From NCBI GenBank assembly GCA_004802705.1, contig SGPL01000247.1:3144-46786 (forward strand): a DNA stretch of 43,643 nt, read 5' to 3'. The DNA is from Bondarzewia mesenterica. Its lineage: Eukaryota > Basidiomycota > Agaricomycetes > Russulales > Bondarzewiaceae. The translations under genes and the position numbers were made by a program. A model generated the notes under the pieces. That model was not told the DNA's origin. It made no database searches and worked only from the letters and a program-made list of their open reading frames with translations. Shown here piece after piece: positions 20,207-32,580 of the stretch (positions are counted from its first letter, which is position 1; every line of letters begins with the position of its first letter).

Positions 20207-23100
20207 CTCTCCGAATCCAAACATCCATATCGTTCCAATCCCATCATTTTTCAGTAAATATCTACCTTCTTGAGGGGAACTGCCTTGGTGAGAACATCTG
20301 CAACTATCTTCTCTGTAGGAATATAAGCTTTCATCTGATCACGCAGTTAAAAGAATCTCAAGTCCAAGTGCTTCATCCTGCCATGATGCTCTGTGTTCTT
20401 TACTGCCCTGATTTCAGATTGGTTATCAATGCAAAGGTTGGAAGGCCCTTGACCTCATAGCCAAGTTCAAGAGCAAATGACACATCCAAATGACCTCCCT
20501 GCTGAATTCAACCGCAGAATTGAACTCTGCTTCAGTGGTGGACTGCGCAATGAGTCCCCAAAGCTTGGAGCTCGAACTCACAGCATCTGTCCCAATAAGT
20601 CACTTTGTAGTTCAATGCCCTGCAGATGGTGAAAGAAGGGCTCAACAACCTTCCAATGGGTGATGCCAGGAAAGAAATTGAAGTGGCAGAGGATAGAGAC
20701 CACATGATCGGTGTTAGGATGAGCGGACATGGCCAGAAAGAGCAGAGAGCTGATGGCTGAGATGTATGGCACTTTCTTCATGTATTCCTTGTCTTCATCA
20801 GACTTCCTAGAGTCACACTGCAGGCAAAATGGGTGACTTGACAGGACTGGAATCATTAAAACTGTGATACTTTAGCATGTCAATGACGTACTAAACTAAG
20901 GAATGGTGGTGGGTGATAGTGCTGTAATCCATTTTGTGCCACTCAGTCTCAATGATTGACCTGAATTAGATGGAAGGGTTTATCCCATGGTAAATAGGAG
21001 CACAGTTCGACCCTTGCTGCTTGATATTTCTGACAGCTCATGGAATTTAGCTCACCTGGCATAGAGACAAAACACTAAGAACTTATCTATGAGAGATGCT
21101 ATTGATAATTAGGGGTGAAGGGTTAGAACCCAGCCCTATTATCCAAGCATTGCCTTCTGAAAAAACTACTGGAGATCTCTGCTAAGTAATTGGAGATTCC
21201 TTGATGAACTTGGCTTGTTAGCTTACATAAGCAGATATATCTGTTCCCTCCTACACTCACCAACTTAGTTGTGTAGGTGATGAGGGTAGAAAGACAAAGA
21301 AAAGACAACCTGGCATCAGCGGCATGAACAAATTGACACATTGTCACTATGAGGCAGTATCATCTCTATAGAGGTATTGGGTCACATAATGTGTGCTTCT
21401 CAATCAATCTATGTGCCGATAAATATCTTGAATGGCAATCATAAGATGGTTGATCTTTTCGAGGACTTTTGCTGTTAAGGCTTCAGGCTCTTATTTAATA
21501 TAGTGCCAAAATACTGTTGTGTTTTCCATTTGAGGATCTGAGTAATTCCAATCCCAAGCCACCATCTACCATGCTGGACAAGAGATAGCAACAGTGAGAG
21601 GTGTCAAAGATCTTCAACACTCATTTGACAAGCCAAGCTTTATGAACAGACACAAAGGAATAGCAGCAACACAATAATTCAGCTAGTGCTAGAAGAAAGA
21701 AATGGAGGCTGAACTTGTCACAGCCTTTGGCTGTAGAAGTCTGGTCATAAGAGCCTACTAGCACCAGTTGGTCATACATCTTCATAAAGCTGTGCTGACA
21801 ATGCAGGGTGTTGAAGATGCAAAATTGTTCAATCCACATTCTTTACTTCCTCATGCCAGCCAGCCCATGAATCAAGACTGGCCAGCGCAAGCTCCTTGAA
21901 TCATTTCAAATCATTCAGATACCACCGCATGAGGTGAACTAGATGCTATACTGTGCGATGTGATTTTGCACTTTCTTATATGCCATGGTTTGATAGCATC
22001 AGATAGAATACAATGATGTTGGTGTTGAAATCTTGAACCATTTATCAAGCAACACATGGTTAATTTTGCTGAGCTCAGCTCTTTGAGATGCTCACCAATG
22101 AGCTTCATAGTCATATTCTTATGGGATCAGCTGTGTAATCAATTGCCAATGAGCCCTGCAACATTTGGGTTCTGCTAAGTCTACCACTATATTGTATTTT
22201 GTTCAGCCCAATAGTCTGATGCAAAGAACATATTCATTTTTGCTGAATGTACATATCTTACATACTTTTCTGCACTTAGCTGTGTCAGACACTTACAGAT
22301 GAGCCCAGCAACGTACATTATTGTTCTGGGCTCAACTACCTCACACATTTACTGATGGATTCTCATATCGTTCGGCCTGCTATTGCACATGGCTATCAAT
22401 AAGCCTAACATACTGTTGAGCCCACCTATCACCATCAGTTGTTGATAAATATGGGTGCACTAGTATCAAATGGTCTTCCTTCCTCCTTGGGCTGAGATGA
22501 GATTGACTATTCCATCTTGATTTGGCAAGACTGTATTAGGGTTCTTTGTACCAGGGAAGTGGCACTCATCAAAATAGGCATGTTCAGCTAGATAACCTTC
22601 CCAGTCATTGGATTGTGGAATCTTCATCCTTTGTAGCCATCTGGGTCACTGACAAATATGCACTTCCCCATATGAGATGCTAAACCACCTCACTTATCCT
22701 TTTGCACATGAACTTAGGCAGTAAGTACATCCTCAGACTCAAAGGTGACTCACCTTTGCTTCGCACCATGCCATGCCTCATAAGGAGGAGTGATGCCCTT
22801 GAGTGTGTAGGTGGACACGCGATTCTAGACATGGATAAAAGATGTCAAAGCTTCTCCCCGGAAAGACAGAGGCAAATTAAACCTGTGAAGCATGATAGTA
22901 AGGGCTTCAACAATGGTGTGATTGGTCCTTCTGCCACACCAATTCTGCTGAGGCCAATTGTGCACTATGTGCCTCCCAAGATACCATGGTCATCGCAAAA
23001 CTGGATCCACTCATTGGACATGTACTCTTTACTCTCTATCCTTGTCGTCCTGTGTGGACTTCATCTTAGATGTAGTAGCATTCTCAGTATATGCACCTTA
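20207..23100 (-). pseudogene. pol: copia Pol remnant (integrase, RT, RNase H)
   Basis: From the C-terminus: VLTKAVPLKKVDIY (20240-20300) is the usual copia ending; KLWGLIAQSTTEAEFNSAVEF (20515-20580) is the RNase H box; KVPYISAISSLLFLAMS and FPGITHWKVVEPFF (20650-20790) are the RT to RNase H connection. Near 22900-23060 the integrase reads EYMSNEWIQFCDDHG followed by GVAEG, matching the copia EYMS...NGVAER core. Frames change several times and stops are frequent. The RT palm between about 21000 and 22100 is too decayed for me to mark its catalytic box. Confidence 0.75.
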
Positions 23101-23835
23101 TAGTGCTTGAACGCCTCAAATGCTTGACTGTTTAGATGAAGGGTACATTGTCAATGAAAGTGATGAAATATCACATGCCAGAGTGGGAGGAAACAGGGAG
23201 AGGAATTCATGCCACAGACATCAAACTTGAATGGCTGCCTGGATCCCTTCGCCTTCTTTCCTCCTCCAGGACATCAGATCAAGCCAAGAAGGCCTGAGTG
23301 GGAGCAGAAGGTGGAAGAGCATCCAAATGACGAGTCCTGATAATATTTTCATTCATGAAGGCATCCTCGAGTTTAGAGCGAGTGAGAGCATCAATGAGAT
23401 TGAGTAAGGAGCGAAAAGCTCTCATCCATAGACAAGATAAGCACACCTGCAACTTTTGGCTGATTCCTCTGCCACTTCAGCTTGAGCCTGGCAAGACTGT
23501 CATCTGGACACATCTCCACACCCTGACAAGGTGCCACAGACTCTTGCAACGAAGCCAGCCACTCATATCCATGACCCAAGTCAGATAATTGTGATCACTG
23601 AGCAATTTGATAGAGGGACCGATTTGGAAGAGTTAGCCATGGTGGGCAGCGGTAGAAAATGGCATAGAGCAATGATGATGATAAAGACGATGATGCAGAG
23701 AAACAGCAATGCCACAAGAAAGGGATGTGAAAAACGGAGATGTAGTTACAGAAACAAAATGGGTTGAGAATCGTCAAGGCTCAGGGGCCCATAAGCTTAG
23801 AGCACGACACAAGCAGATCACTGTGAATGATGAAT

Positions 23836-24192
23836 TGTATGTGCGGACACTGCAGTCCAAAGTGAGCAACTATAGATACATATGAATTAGAGAGGGATAA
23901 TGCACCTACAGTCCAAAATGAACAACTGAGGAAACAGAGACACTTGGCTGCAGGTGTTTATGTCAGAATGAACAATAGGAAGTGAAACAATGAATCTGAG
24001 ACACGTGAACAATAACACTTATGAGTGGCACTGTGGCACAAGATGTAAAGTGAAACATAATGACCAAGTGCCACCAGGGAACCATCAACTTGATCATCTT
24101 AAACAATGGAGAGCTGATGAATCAATGAAGAAATGAAGAAATAAAACGGGAAGAATACCAAATAAAATGCCACAATGCCAATCAAATCAACA
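23836..24192 (-). repeat. 5' LTR of the copia element
   Basis: A 357-bp partner of 19872-20177. It keeps an extra ~50-bp stretch near the GTCCAAA motif, which occurs twice here, suggesting a small internal duplication in this copy or a deletion in the other. Confidence 0.85.
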
Positions 24193-24690
24193 TTAGAGTG
24201 GGAAGATCAACAGTTGTTGGCTTTTACTCATATTCAACACTGAAATGACCGTCTGGTATCCATATCCAGCACATAGTGTATCAGCATATCAAGAAGAAGA
24301 GAGGATGAGCAGAGAAAAGGAAAACACAAGTGGAAGACAATGGAGGCAACTGCAATGACTCTGAAGTAGCTTCAAAATGCATCAAGATGAAAGCAAGCAC
24401 AATCTGAAAGTTCTGCTAGCAGAGACTGCACTAGTGAGTGTTGAATGCATTTGATATCCTTTGGCCAACTGTGTCATCATCATAGGCTAATAATCTCTGT
24501 GATCATTGCATACCATTCAGTCACTGACTACCATCTACTGTACAATCGACGCTTTAGCAGAACTAGCACCTCCTCTCACTCATCCTCCAGTTCATCCTCT
24601 TTTGCCTGCCATTGTCAATTCTCCTCAATCTGATCCAGAACCCACTGTTTTGTGACCCAGCAATCAAGCTCATTAGAAGGGCCTGTTGTA
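24193..24690. other. no recognisable gene
   Basis: Between the copia LTR and the plus-strand RT fragment. It contains a Ser-rich open run (24445-24633) of low complexity and no known motif. Confidence 0.35.
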
Positions 24691-24960
24691 TCAGATGTAG
24701 ATATGTGATATCAGAAGCTGAAGGCATGTTTGGGCAGATGGACTTCAAGCACATCTACTTGGATAACAGCATCTATGTTTTCACTAAGGACGATGTGAAG
24801 ATCATTCTGCCCATCATTGTTGATGATTGCACATTTGTTTCGAACTCTGCAGAGATCTGAGACAAAATCATTGCAGAACTCATTTCTACCTGCCATCTGT
24901 GCGATCTGGATCCTAACACTTCGCCTGTCTCTGTCTCAATGCCTGAGATGATCCCTTCAG
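24691..24960 (+). pseudogene. Ty1/copia reverse transcriptase fragment
   Basis: The plus-strand translation reads GQMDFKHIYLDNSIYVF, then TKDDVKIILPIIVDDCTFVS, a stop, then DKIIAELISTCHLCDLDP. The layout Y-x-DNSIYVF, then I-P-x-VDD, then a helix and L-DLGP is the copia RT palm with its catalytic VDD. It is on the opposite strand to the copia element just upstream, so it belongs to a second insertion. No LTR was found for it. Confidence 0.7.
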
Positions 24961-26779
24961 TGCTGCATTGCTGACATCTTCAATAGGTGAGCTCGAAGTG
25001 TTATGCTGTTGGGACGAGCTAATGAACATATCATAAATCATTGGGAATGATGAAAGTTAAGGGTGGACCCACACCACCTATCACAGGCCAACTGTTGTAG
25101 AAAAGTGACAGATATAAAATCAACATCTATGGCCATTATGCGGAAGAGTCGGAAAGAATCAGGAGGTCAGTTTGACATCATGCTCTAATGCATATGGCTT
25201 CATCACCTCACAGCCCTTCCATCGAATGAATTATTGGAATTTCTAAAGCAGGTGATTACAAAGTACTATAACATCTCACTATTGAGTCAAATTTCATATA
25301 CTTCTAGACAGTAGGCTCATGGTATCCATAAAAAATCATTCAATTAAAGGTTAATTATGGTCCATTGCATCACCTTTACAAGTGAATTCTTTACTGATAA
25401 ATGTAAGAGTTCAGGCATCTGATGCTGCCCAGCAGGAGGGCAGTTCTTTATGCACCTCACAGCTATCTAAACCTGCAGACTGGCCTGCTTTACAGATTAA
25501 CTCAGCTTTGAGAGTTTGTTTGAGAGGGTCTGTTCTAAGTTACATGCTCATCAATATATGCCATACACTGACTGACTATGTGGAATAGACAGCAATGCCA
25601 AATTTGACACCAAATATATGAGATCTGAGGCAATATCAAAGGCCTATCCAAATTCTATTCCTACACCTCCCATTGTGACCCAGGCTCACTCCTGCAGGCT
25701 GAACAGCTGTATAGAGAGCAATTGAAGGACTTATTTATTGAATGAATTCTCTAGCACAAATAGGTGGCTTAGAACCTGCACTTCAATTGTGTGTCCCAAA
25801 AAATGCATCAGCAAAACAAGGCTAAGCTGATGGCACACTTGATCTTATCATTTTTGCACAGGGGCCATTCACTTCTAATACATGAAATATTTTATCCATT
25901 CATTTCACAATTTGCATCATGCATCAAGTCTGCAACAGCTCTTTAGGATTTGCCTCTGACCATAAATCAGAGATCACATGTTGTGCACTCAGATATGAAA
26001 GGTGAATGCAGCTGTTGAGATATTCCTTCATATATTGAAGCAGAGGCATGACATAGATAAGGACTCTTCATACCCTACATAAAAATAGCAACATACATAA
26101 TAAGAATAATGGCTGTCACAAGGGCAAGCTCAACAGTTCTGTTAGTTTTCTCAATAGTTGGATCACAAACAGGAGCACATAAGCTTTGCGGGAATGGCTG
26201 AGATTACTTTACACTGCCAAGACTTGAGCCAAAGCAGCCTGCTCTAATTATTCATGATAAATAGTTAGCTAGCAGGTGAGAGCTATAGACAATACATTTG
26301 GCTTTTAAGACAATGTTGAGAATCATGAGAAACTCTGCCAGTAATGAGAAAAGTAATGTGGTGATCAGCTAGGTATCATGCACTATGCAAATATTCATGA
26401 AAGAGAGACCAATACTGAAACATCAGGTTCTGAAGAAAGCCTATACACTTTATCAAATGTATATCACCAAATAAACTCATTGATGCATTCGATGTAAATT
26501 GAACAAGGACCACCTAGATTCTTTCAGGGTCTGACAACTAGCAATTATTACTCAGTACTGGCCTGGTGGTCTTTAGGGCTGACTGATATTGATTAGTCAT
26601 AGAAGGGTCATTATTGCTGTCATACGATGTGTGACATTATAACCATGCTATAATTAGGTAGTTTCTAGCATGTATTATTGGCTATCATACCAAGAAATCT
26701 CAAATATCATTAATGGATGCAAGTTATCAGAATTTAGCTCCCAGTAAGGTATATTTAAAAACCTCATTCTAGAATGACA
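24961..26779. other. featureless relic region
   Basis: No gene recognised. Around 25200-25250 the minus strand has a weak chromodomain-like string (FIRWKGCEV), too short to call. A plus-strand open run at 25382-25588 has no motif. Confidence 0.35.
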
Positions 26780-26787
26780 TATATAAG
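26780..26787 (+). promoter_or_regulatory. TATA-like box
   Basis: TATATAAG lies 44 bp upstream of the ATG at 26824 of the following gene relic. That is close for a TATA box, so it may be coincidental. Confidence 0.3.
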
Positions 26788-26823
26788 GAGTTGCTAGTTG
26801 GGCTGCCTAATCCCATCTGGAAC

Positions 26824-27360
26824 ATGTCTGACCTTTGCTGGGGTGCAGATACATCCTTTACATTCCCCATCACATACACCTCCTCTCATCCATCTACAGA
26901 AAAACAGATTCCGAGAACATCATCCCCCTTAATACCATCTATGGCTGGCTCATCTCAGTTGACTGCCCTTCTTGATAGTTGTAAACAGTCTCCCCTACCA
27001 ACACCTCCAGCAAGTACACAGAACTCGCTGGAGGAGAACCTTGACTCTTTACAGGAGGATGGAACGCCCTCCCTCACCAAGCAGCAGGACTCACAGGTTG
27101 GACCAGTGCTAAGGGGGGGTTTTCAATGTCCCCTATCAATAGAATTAAGTGCTTCTTGAGTGATGCCCATGCTTTTAACTTGTCATTTATCAAGGAGGTA
27201 TGTCTCTCTACACAAATTTTGCTTATTTTTCACTGCCTAATTTTCCTATGTAGATATTTGAAGGCATATCTCCAGACAATAAGAGGAATTGTCAACAGAG
27301 CTGGAGAAAGCAAGGATCAGGTATGCGATAGATCACATCTGTTATGCCAAAGAGGCTAAT
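26824..27360 (+). pseudogene. gene relic with a fungal intron, unrecognised
   Basis: The frame from ATG 26824 (MSDLCWGADTSFTFP) stays open for 111 codons of Ser/Pro/Thr-rich text to a stop ending at 27159. Past a G7 run near 27112, a second frame reads INRIKCFLSDAHAFNLSFIKE into a clear intron (27198-27253) and on to IFEGISPDNKRNCQQSW. The reading change at the G-run could be a one-base indel. I do not recognise the protein. The intron argues for a spliced host or DNA-transposon gene rather than a retrotransposon. Confidence 0.45.
27198..27253 (+). other. 56-nt spliceosomal intron
   Basis: GTATGT donor, CTAAT branch-like site at 27237-27241 and TAG acceptor at 27251-27253. The length and the short branch-to-acceptor distance are typical of basidiomycete introns, and both flanks read as coding in compatible frames. 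Confidence 0.65.
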
Positions 27361-30117
27361 ATATCTGTTACAAAAAGAGCTTCCTATGAAGAGGCTAATC
27401 TTAGAATATAGTCAATCCACCACACAAATTTGGTGTTGAAGATCTTTGTGATATTATAAGTAAGGGGACAAAGCTTCAGATGCCACAATCAGGATATACA
27501 TGGAAAGTTTTTTATTATTTATTTATAGACGTGGTCGATAGTGAGGAAGAAGTTTTGAGGAGTAGACTGCTGATGGTGGTTTTGACAGCTAGCGCATATA
27601 TGAAGGTCTTCATTTCACACAAGTATTCAGTGCCACAATGTATCTCTACTATAAAGGGGACACTAGTGCTCTAGTGTCTGTAGTGAGTTGCAGTATACTT
27701 GATACGTTTAGCTATTTTAATAAAGATTTGGATGAGCCACCTCTCACGTCTTTATACACACTTGCATAGGATTTGAATCTGTTGACACAATGATTGATTG
27801 AATCAACAATGACATAGATATATCTCCTCTAGAAATCCCCCTATGAGTGGTCTATTCACTGTATGATTCTACTTGTTTCAGATAAAAAGAAACATGAGTT
27901 CAACTGTTGATAAAATGGGTAAATATTGATGAAGGAGATCATCCAGAGAGACATCTTCATGCCTCTATTTTTGAATCATCTCCCTCCCTTCTTGATATTC
28001 CCCGTGGACATCATTCCCATTTGAATTCAAGAGATACTAAAAGCTAGCGCCCAGATACCTTACAATTTGATAGATGGTCTGCACCTCCTACTTCATCACC
28101 TCCTTGCATGGAATTGCCCATCCAAATAGTTACTGCATGAGAGTGACATGATTTAGTTTGTTAGTCCATTTTCATTCTATGCTAAATCTTTTGCTTGAAA
28201 AATTCTTGCCTCCAGTGCATTACCTGTCAAGCTCAAATCTATGGCCACATGCATTTTGAGAACTTTAACACCCTCCACTAAAAGACTTAGTCAGACTTTT
28301 ACTTGGTAGATTTCCATTTGTTGATAAATGGTACCAGTCTTCTTTGACTACACAAGTGCGCTGCAAGAACAGTAGTTGATCAAGAGGACAGATTGATAGG
28401 ATGAAATAGAGTTGATGCGACAAAACTTGACAGTTGCGGGGTCATAAGGTCATCAGAATTGTAGAGTGTGTCGTCAGAGATATCATGAATGTAGATCGGA
28501 TGACTAGAGGATGTGCAGCATAAAAGACTTCGAGATTAGAGAAGCACACACAAGGAATCCCTGTAGAGAAACCAAGGTCAAGCAAAAGCCGTTGCTTTCA
28601 GAGGATGATTGTAACTGAATGAGCTAGACTTTTACCCCCATTGGGATAGCCATGAGACAAATCAGAATAGAGACTAGAACCCTGGCAGCACTGCACCAGC
28701 AGTCCACAAGAAGAGAGTGAGAGAATCCTTCAAATGCACCCTTCGCTATTGGAAGTCCTGCAAGTGACTGACAAGAGAATGGTATCTTGAGTTCAATAAG
28801 GGGAAATTCAACCCTAAGGAAGCCTGTATTGCTCAAGCAAAATTCTCTCTGCTTTTAAGCCTTTGGGATGAGGCTGTGTAGGTACAAAGAGAAACAAATG
28901 AGTGCTGCACAAAAGCAGTAATACACTACCTTTTATAGGCATCTCTGCACATGCTGTGTGCTCTAATGGTCTTTGAGGCAGTCTGCTCTGCAAATGTGCA
29001 GCTCTATGGCATCACTATGACATCACAGGACATCACCATGATATCACAAGGCAAAATACACACAGCTTTGAAGGTGGAGTGACTCCCTGTTTCAAAATCA
29101 AATCAGAGCTCCACTGGGTGATTGAAAGTGGGGCTATGAGACTGATCAATCATGGAGTGAGTCCACTGGTCCTTGTGTACCATAAACCTGTAGACCGAAT
29201 CAGACACATAAGTCCTAGGTAAAACTGCAGCAGACCATATCAAAACAAAAAGAAAGTAAGAAAAAGTTGAAAATGAGTGTATGAATGTACGAATGTAAGT
29301 AAAATAGTTCTACATGTGGTCTGCCAGTTTTATCTGTGCACATAAGTAAGAAAAGTTAGAAGCACTTGGTAGCATAAAGGGACAAAAGGAATGGAAGGGC
29401 ACAAGGCCATACTCAAAGAGAAATTTAAATAACAAGTTAAAAATGGAAGGAAAAGGAAGTCGTGTAAGGAGTGTAATTAAAACAGCAGAACAACAAATGG
29501 GGCGCGGGATTCCATCTTTGGCTTCTTATAAAAGGGGAAGGCTATACACATAGAGAATAGAAAAGAATGAAAGAAAGTGAGGTGCAGCATCTCAAGGAGG
29601 CAAAATTAATGTCCAACTAGGCAAATAAGGAAGCAAGGAGTGATAAACGAGATGCAGGATGCAGATGATCACAAGGATAAGGAAGATGAATGACACAAGT
29701 CCAGCAAGGCGTCTGAGATTAATAACAATGAAGGCAATGAGCATACAGGTCTATGCATGCATGCCAAACTCATTATGCCAATTTGATGCCTACAAATCTG
29801 GTGCGCCTGTTGCTATCACCTAGAAATTGATAGGATGAATGGTAACTCACAGAATCTGATCTTTCCTATTCTGAGTCTGCTTCCTCAGCCTCTCTCTTCA
29901 GCATCTCCTTTAGTTCCCTCTACATCTAGCTAGTAATAGATCATCTGCGGCAAAAAAAAAATGTCGAACTGTGTACCACAAAGCAAGAACCTGCTGTCAT
30001 ACTATCTTCTCTATCCATCCACTTGTCGGCAAACTCTCCACTTTCACCCACAATAACTTGAGACCAGAATCATGATGAATGAGAAAGATGCTGAAGTGCG
30101 AGTCACAGAATAGTAGC
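27361..30117. other. long region with no recognisable gene
   Basis: Only short open runs (the longest is about 70 codons, 28624-28836 minus) without motifs. A TATAAAAG box at about 29528 follows GGGGCGCGGGATTCC, one of the few CpG clusters here, but no ORF of note follows. Confidence 0.4.
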
Positions 30118-30518
30118 TCACTGATCAAAAATTTGCGCGTAGATGATAGAGCAATGGGAAGAGTAATCATGGTGAACAGGAAGATGATGGAGTGAAAGTC
30201 TGATAAATACTAGGTAGGGACAATATAATTCATGGGCTTGAGTGATGAAAGTGGTTGATGTATTAGGAAAGGGAGGAATGATGAGGGGGGATGAATCATG
30301 TGTGCTTCGTCGATGGACCAATGAGAAGTCATACTCGATTTGGCTAGTGTGGAGTTAGAACATGATGAGTTCAAGATTTCAAAAAATGAAGGGGCGTATG
30401 GTGAGAGATAACCAATGGGGAGGGGAGGCCTAGAAGATGAAGGTGTGGACATGATGGATGGTGATTGTGGTTGAGTCATACAACACACATTCTTGTATGT
30501 GTCTATTATATGCCTCAA
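30118..30518 (-). other. weak open tract, Ser/Pro-rich
   Basis: Two overlapping minus-strand open runs (102 and 67 codons) give Ser/Pro-rich text such as QPQSPSIMSTPSSSRPPLP. They could be a protein relic or a chance reading of biased sequence. Nothing is recognised. Confidence 0.25.
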
Positions 30519-31399
30519 TTACCTCATGCTTCTAAGTGATTTTGATCTTATCAGCTTTGGTCTCAGCTTCACTTAGTGATTCTGAATATCAAGTGATCTT
30601 TTGGCAAACTCCTGCTCATGCATTCAAAATTCATTTAGAAATTCTAGATGGTCTCTAATTGTCTGCTCGAGGCTCAAGCCCTTTGTCCAGGCAATAGCAC
30701 AAGTGCACACTAAGATAACATTAGAGTTCCAAACAATTTTTGAGCATAACAGTGAGCACCATGGCTGCAGGGGATATAGACTTTGAAAATCATACTATGT
30801 TTGAGAAATGTAACAAGAAATTCTGTAGGCATTATTTTCTTCCTTCTACAGGACTCTCAGGGAGAATAGTGATAAATACTACTCTTGGAATGGATGAAAG
30901 GAGGGTAATGACACTAACTAGAATTCTTGTTGAAGACAACAGGAAGGTAATAAAGGGGCAATTGTTATAAATAATACAGGCACTTTTTTTATTATTGATC
31001 ACAAATAGATATCTATATTATTTTCAATGAGGTGGCTTAGCTAACCATGATCTGCTACTTATATTATTATATAAGCATGATCTATATACTACAGTAGGTG
31101 CTATTTATATCTTAACAACTCCTGACTATTTTCTTAGCAATAATCTTTTTGATCTATCTTGTCTCTCATATAAAACTCTTACAATAAGATGCTAGGTTTA
31201 AGTCTTAGCCTTTGTTATCTCATCTTGCTCAACTTAGCCTGTAGTTAGTGTCACTTAAATTTGCTGAAAGCCTTACTAAGGCATGACTAGGCTAAGCATT
31301 AAAGCTAGCCATTGAAACTTGAGCATCCTGACAAACATTACTTCTACTTTTCTTCTCTAACACATTAATTTAAGAGTTTTAATAGAATGCAATTGTATC
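30519..31399. other. no recognised gene; one open run
   Basis: A plus-strand open run at 30740-30970 (AAGDIDFENHTMFEKCNKKF) looks moderately protein-like but has no known motif. The remainder is AT-rich. Confidence 0.3.
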
Positions 31400-31790
31400 T
31401 TTGATTGTATTTCTTTTTTTAGCACTGTTAGAAATAGTTTTGAAGGTGAATTTTATCATTTTGTTAGCTGATGGTAAGGTTGTGAGTCTATAGCTATAGA
31501 AGTCTAAAATTATTTTGTTGTCCCCTATATTTAATACATTCAGCCTAGTAGTCTCAGTGTATTCACTAATTTGTAGTTCTAAAGTTATGAATTCTTTAAT
31601 CTTTCTTAGGATATTTTTTGTATTATCAATATTGTGAGTTCTAATCTCTTAGAGCAGCTTGATTATTTATAGATTATGCTATCCTACTGCTTCTTAGTGA
31701 ATAAACTTCTCTATCACTCCATAATTTATTATTGCTTTTATTTTTATACTTTGATTGTTTTAAATAATTAATATTATAATTTTTAGCTAT
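31400..31790 (-). pseudogene. very old Ty3/gypsy protease relic
   Basis: The minus translation KIKAIINYGVIEKFIH, a stop, then EAV lines up with the protease VKMKAMIDSGATGRFIHWKAV of the element in 45-9706. It continues IIKL, then EIRTHNIDNTKNILRKIKEF against the other copy's KIRNVDNIENVLGRIKEF, and IGDNKIILDF against IRDDEIILGL. The catalytic DSGA box is destroyed (NYGV). The frame is largely kept, and the differences are mostly explained by C:G to T:A changes. It is a second, far older member of the same lineage on the same strand. Confidence 0.65.
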
Positions 31791-32580
31791 TTTTCTTTAG
31801 TAAAGTTTAAAAATATTAAGTTATTATAATAGCCCTTTATAGATCAGAGTCATTGTAGTCATTGCAAGGGTGTGCATTTTCCTTGCCCTTGTTTAAGCAG
31901 GTGTACTTTAAGCATGCTTTAATAATCTGCTTCATAAAGTTATAAATAAAACATTTTTTTTCTATGTCATAGTTTCTTTGCACTTTATTTTACCATCTGT
32001 GATAGAGGAGCATCTGGCCTCTTAGCCACTCTAGAGCAGTTCATGCTCTCATCAGCCCCTCTTTTTAGTCTAGCCACCTCTTGATCTTGTTATTATACTT
32101 TTGCAAGTTGTGCTAGCAAGACTAGATGAGAGAGATTGACATATTTGAGCTAACACTTGAGTTTGCTACTGACATCTATGCTTCTGAGCTTAGCTGTTAT
32201 TTTTAAGCAGTCTCTTATAAGCATCTTAAACTCATGTTGAAATTTATTGATTGTGCACTAGAGGTCTTTTAGTCATAGCATCATAGTTTAGTGTCACATG
32301 CAGAAGTAGTGAGAAGGTTATAGATAGATAGAAAAAACAACCTAAAGGTGCTAAGTGTATGCTTTAGTGTCTAGATTTAACCTTATTTTTCTTTCTTTCC
32401 TAAAGAAGCTTAGTTGTTCGATTTGAGGAAGGTTGTTATTTTATTCTATTAATTTTGAATTGAACAAGAATACAAGATGAACAGATGTTGTATATTTATA
32501 AAAGGTCTTATTTGCATAAAGAATTAGAGCAGGTTAATATAAGAGTCTAGTTCATGAGCATTGATTTAACTTATACTTAA
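31791..32580. other. probable decayed Gag side of the old gypsy relic
   Basis: It lies where Gag would sit upstream of the protease relic on the minus strand. I cannot find a zinc knuckle or other firm Gag motif, so the assignment rests on position. Confidence 0.3.

Larger units (their letters stand above)
19872..24192 (-). mobile_element. Ty1/copia retrotransposon, internally deleted and decayed
   Basis: Direct repeats at 19872-20177 and 23836-24192 have matching TG...CA ends (TGTAT ... CAACA on the plus strand) and flank copia pol on the minus strand. A G-rich polypurine tract abuts the 19872-20177 copy. The internal region is only about 3.66 kb, and I find integrase, RT and RNase H text but no Gag zinc knuckle or protease DSGA box, so the 5' part appears deleted or unreadable. 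The flanking 5-mers (TGAAG and TTAGA) do not match, so target duplications are not detectable. Confidence 0.85.

Noticed and set aside
22702..23103. 133-codon plus-strand ORF
   Set aside because: It lies antisense to copia integrase text on the minus strand, and its composition is explained as a shadow frame.
25200..25250. Chromodomain-like string FIRWKGCEV on the minus strand
   Set aside because: Too short, with stops close by and no integrase text around it. Chance or an unresolvable relic.
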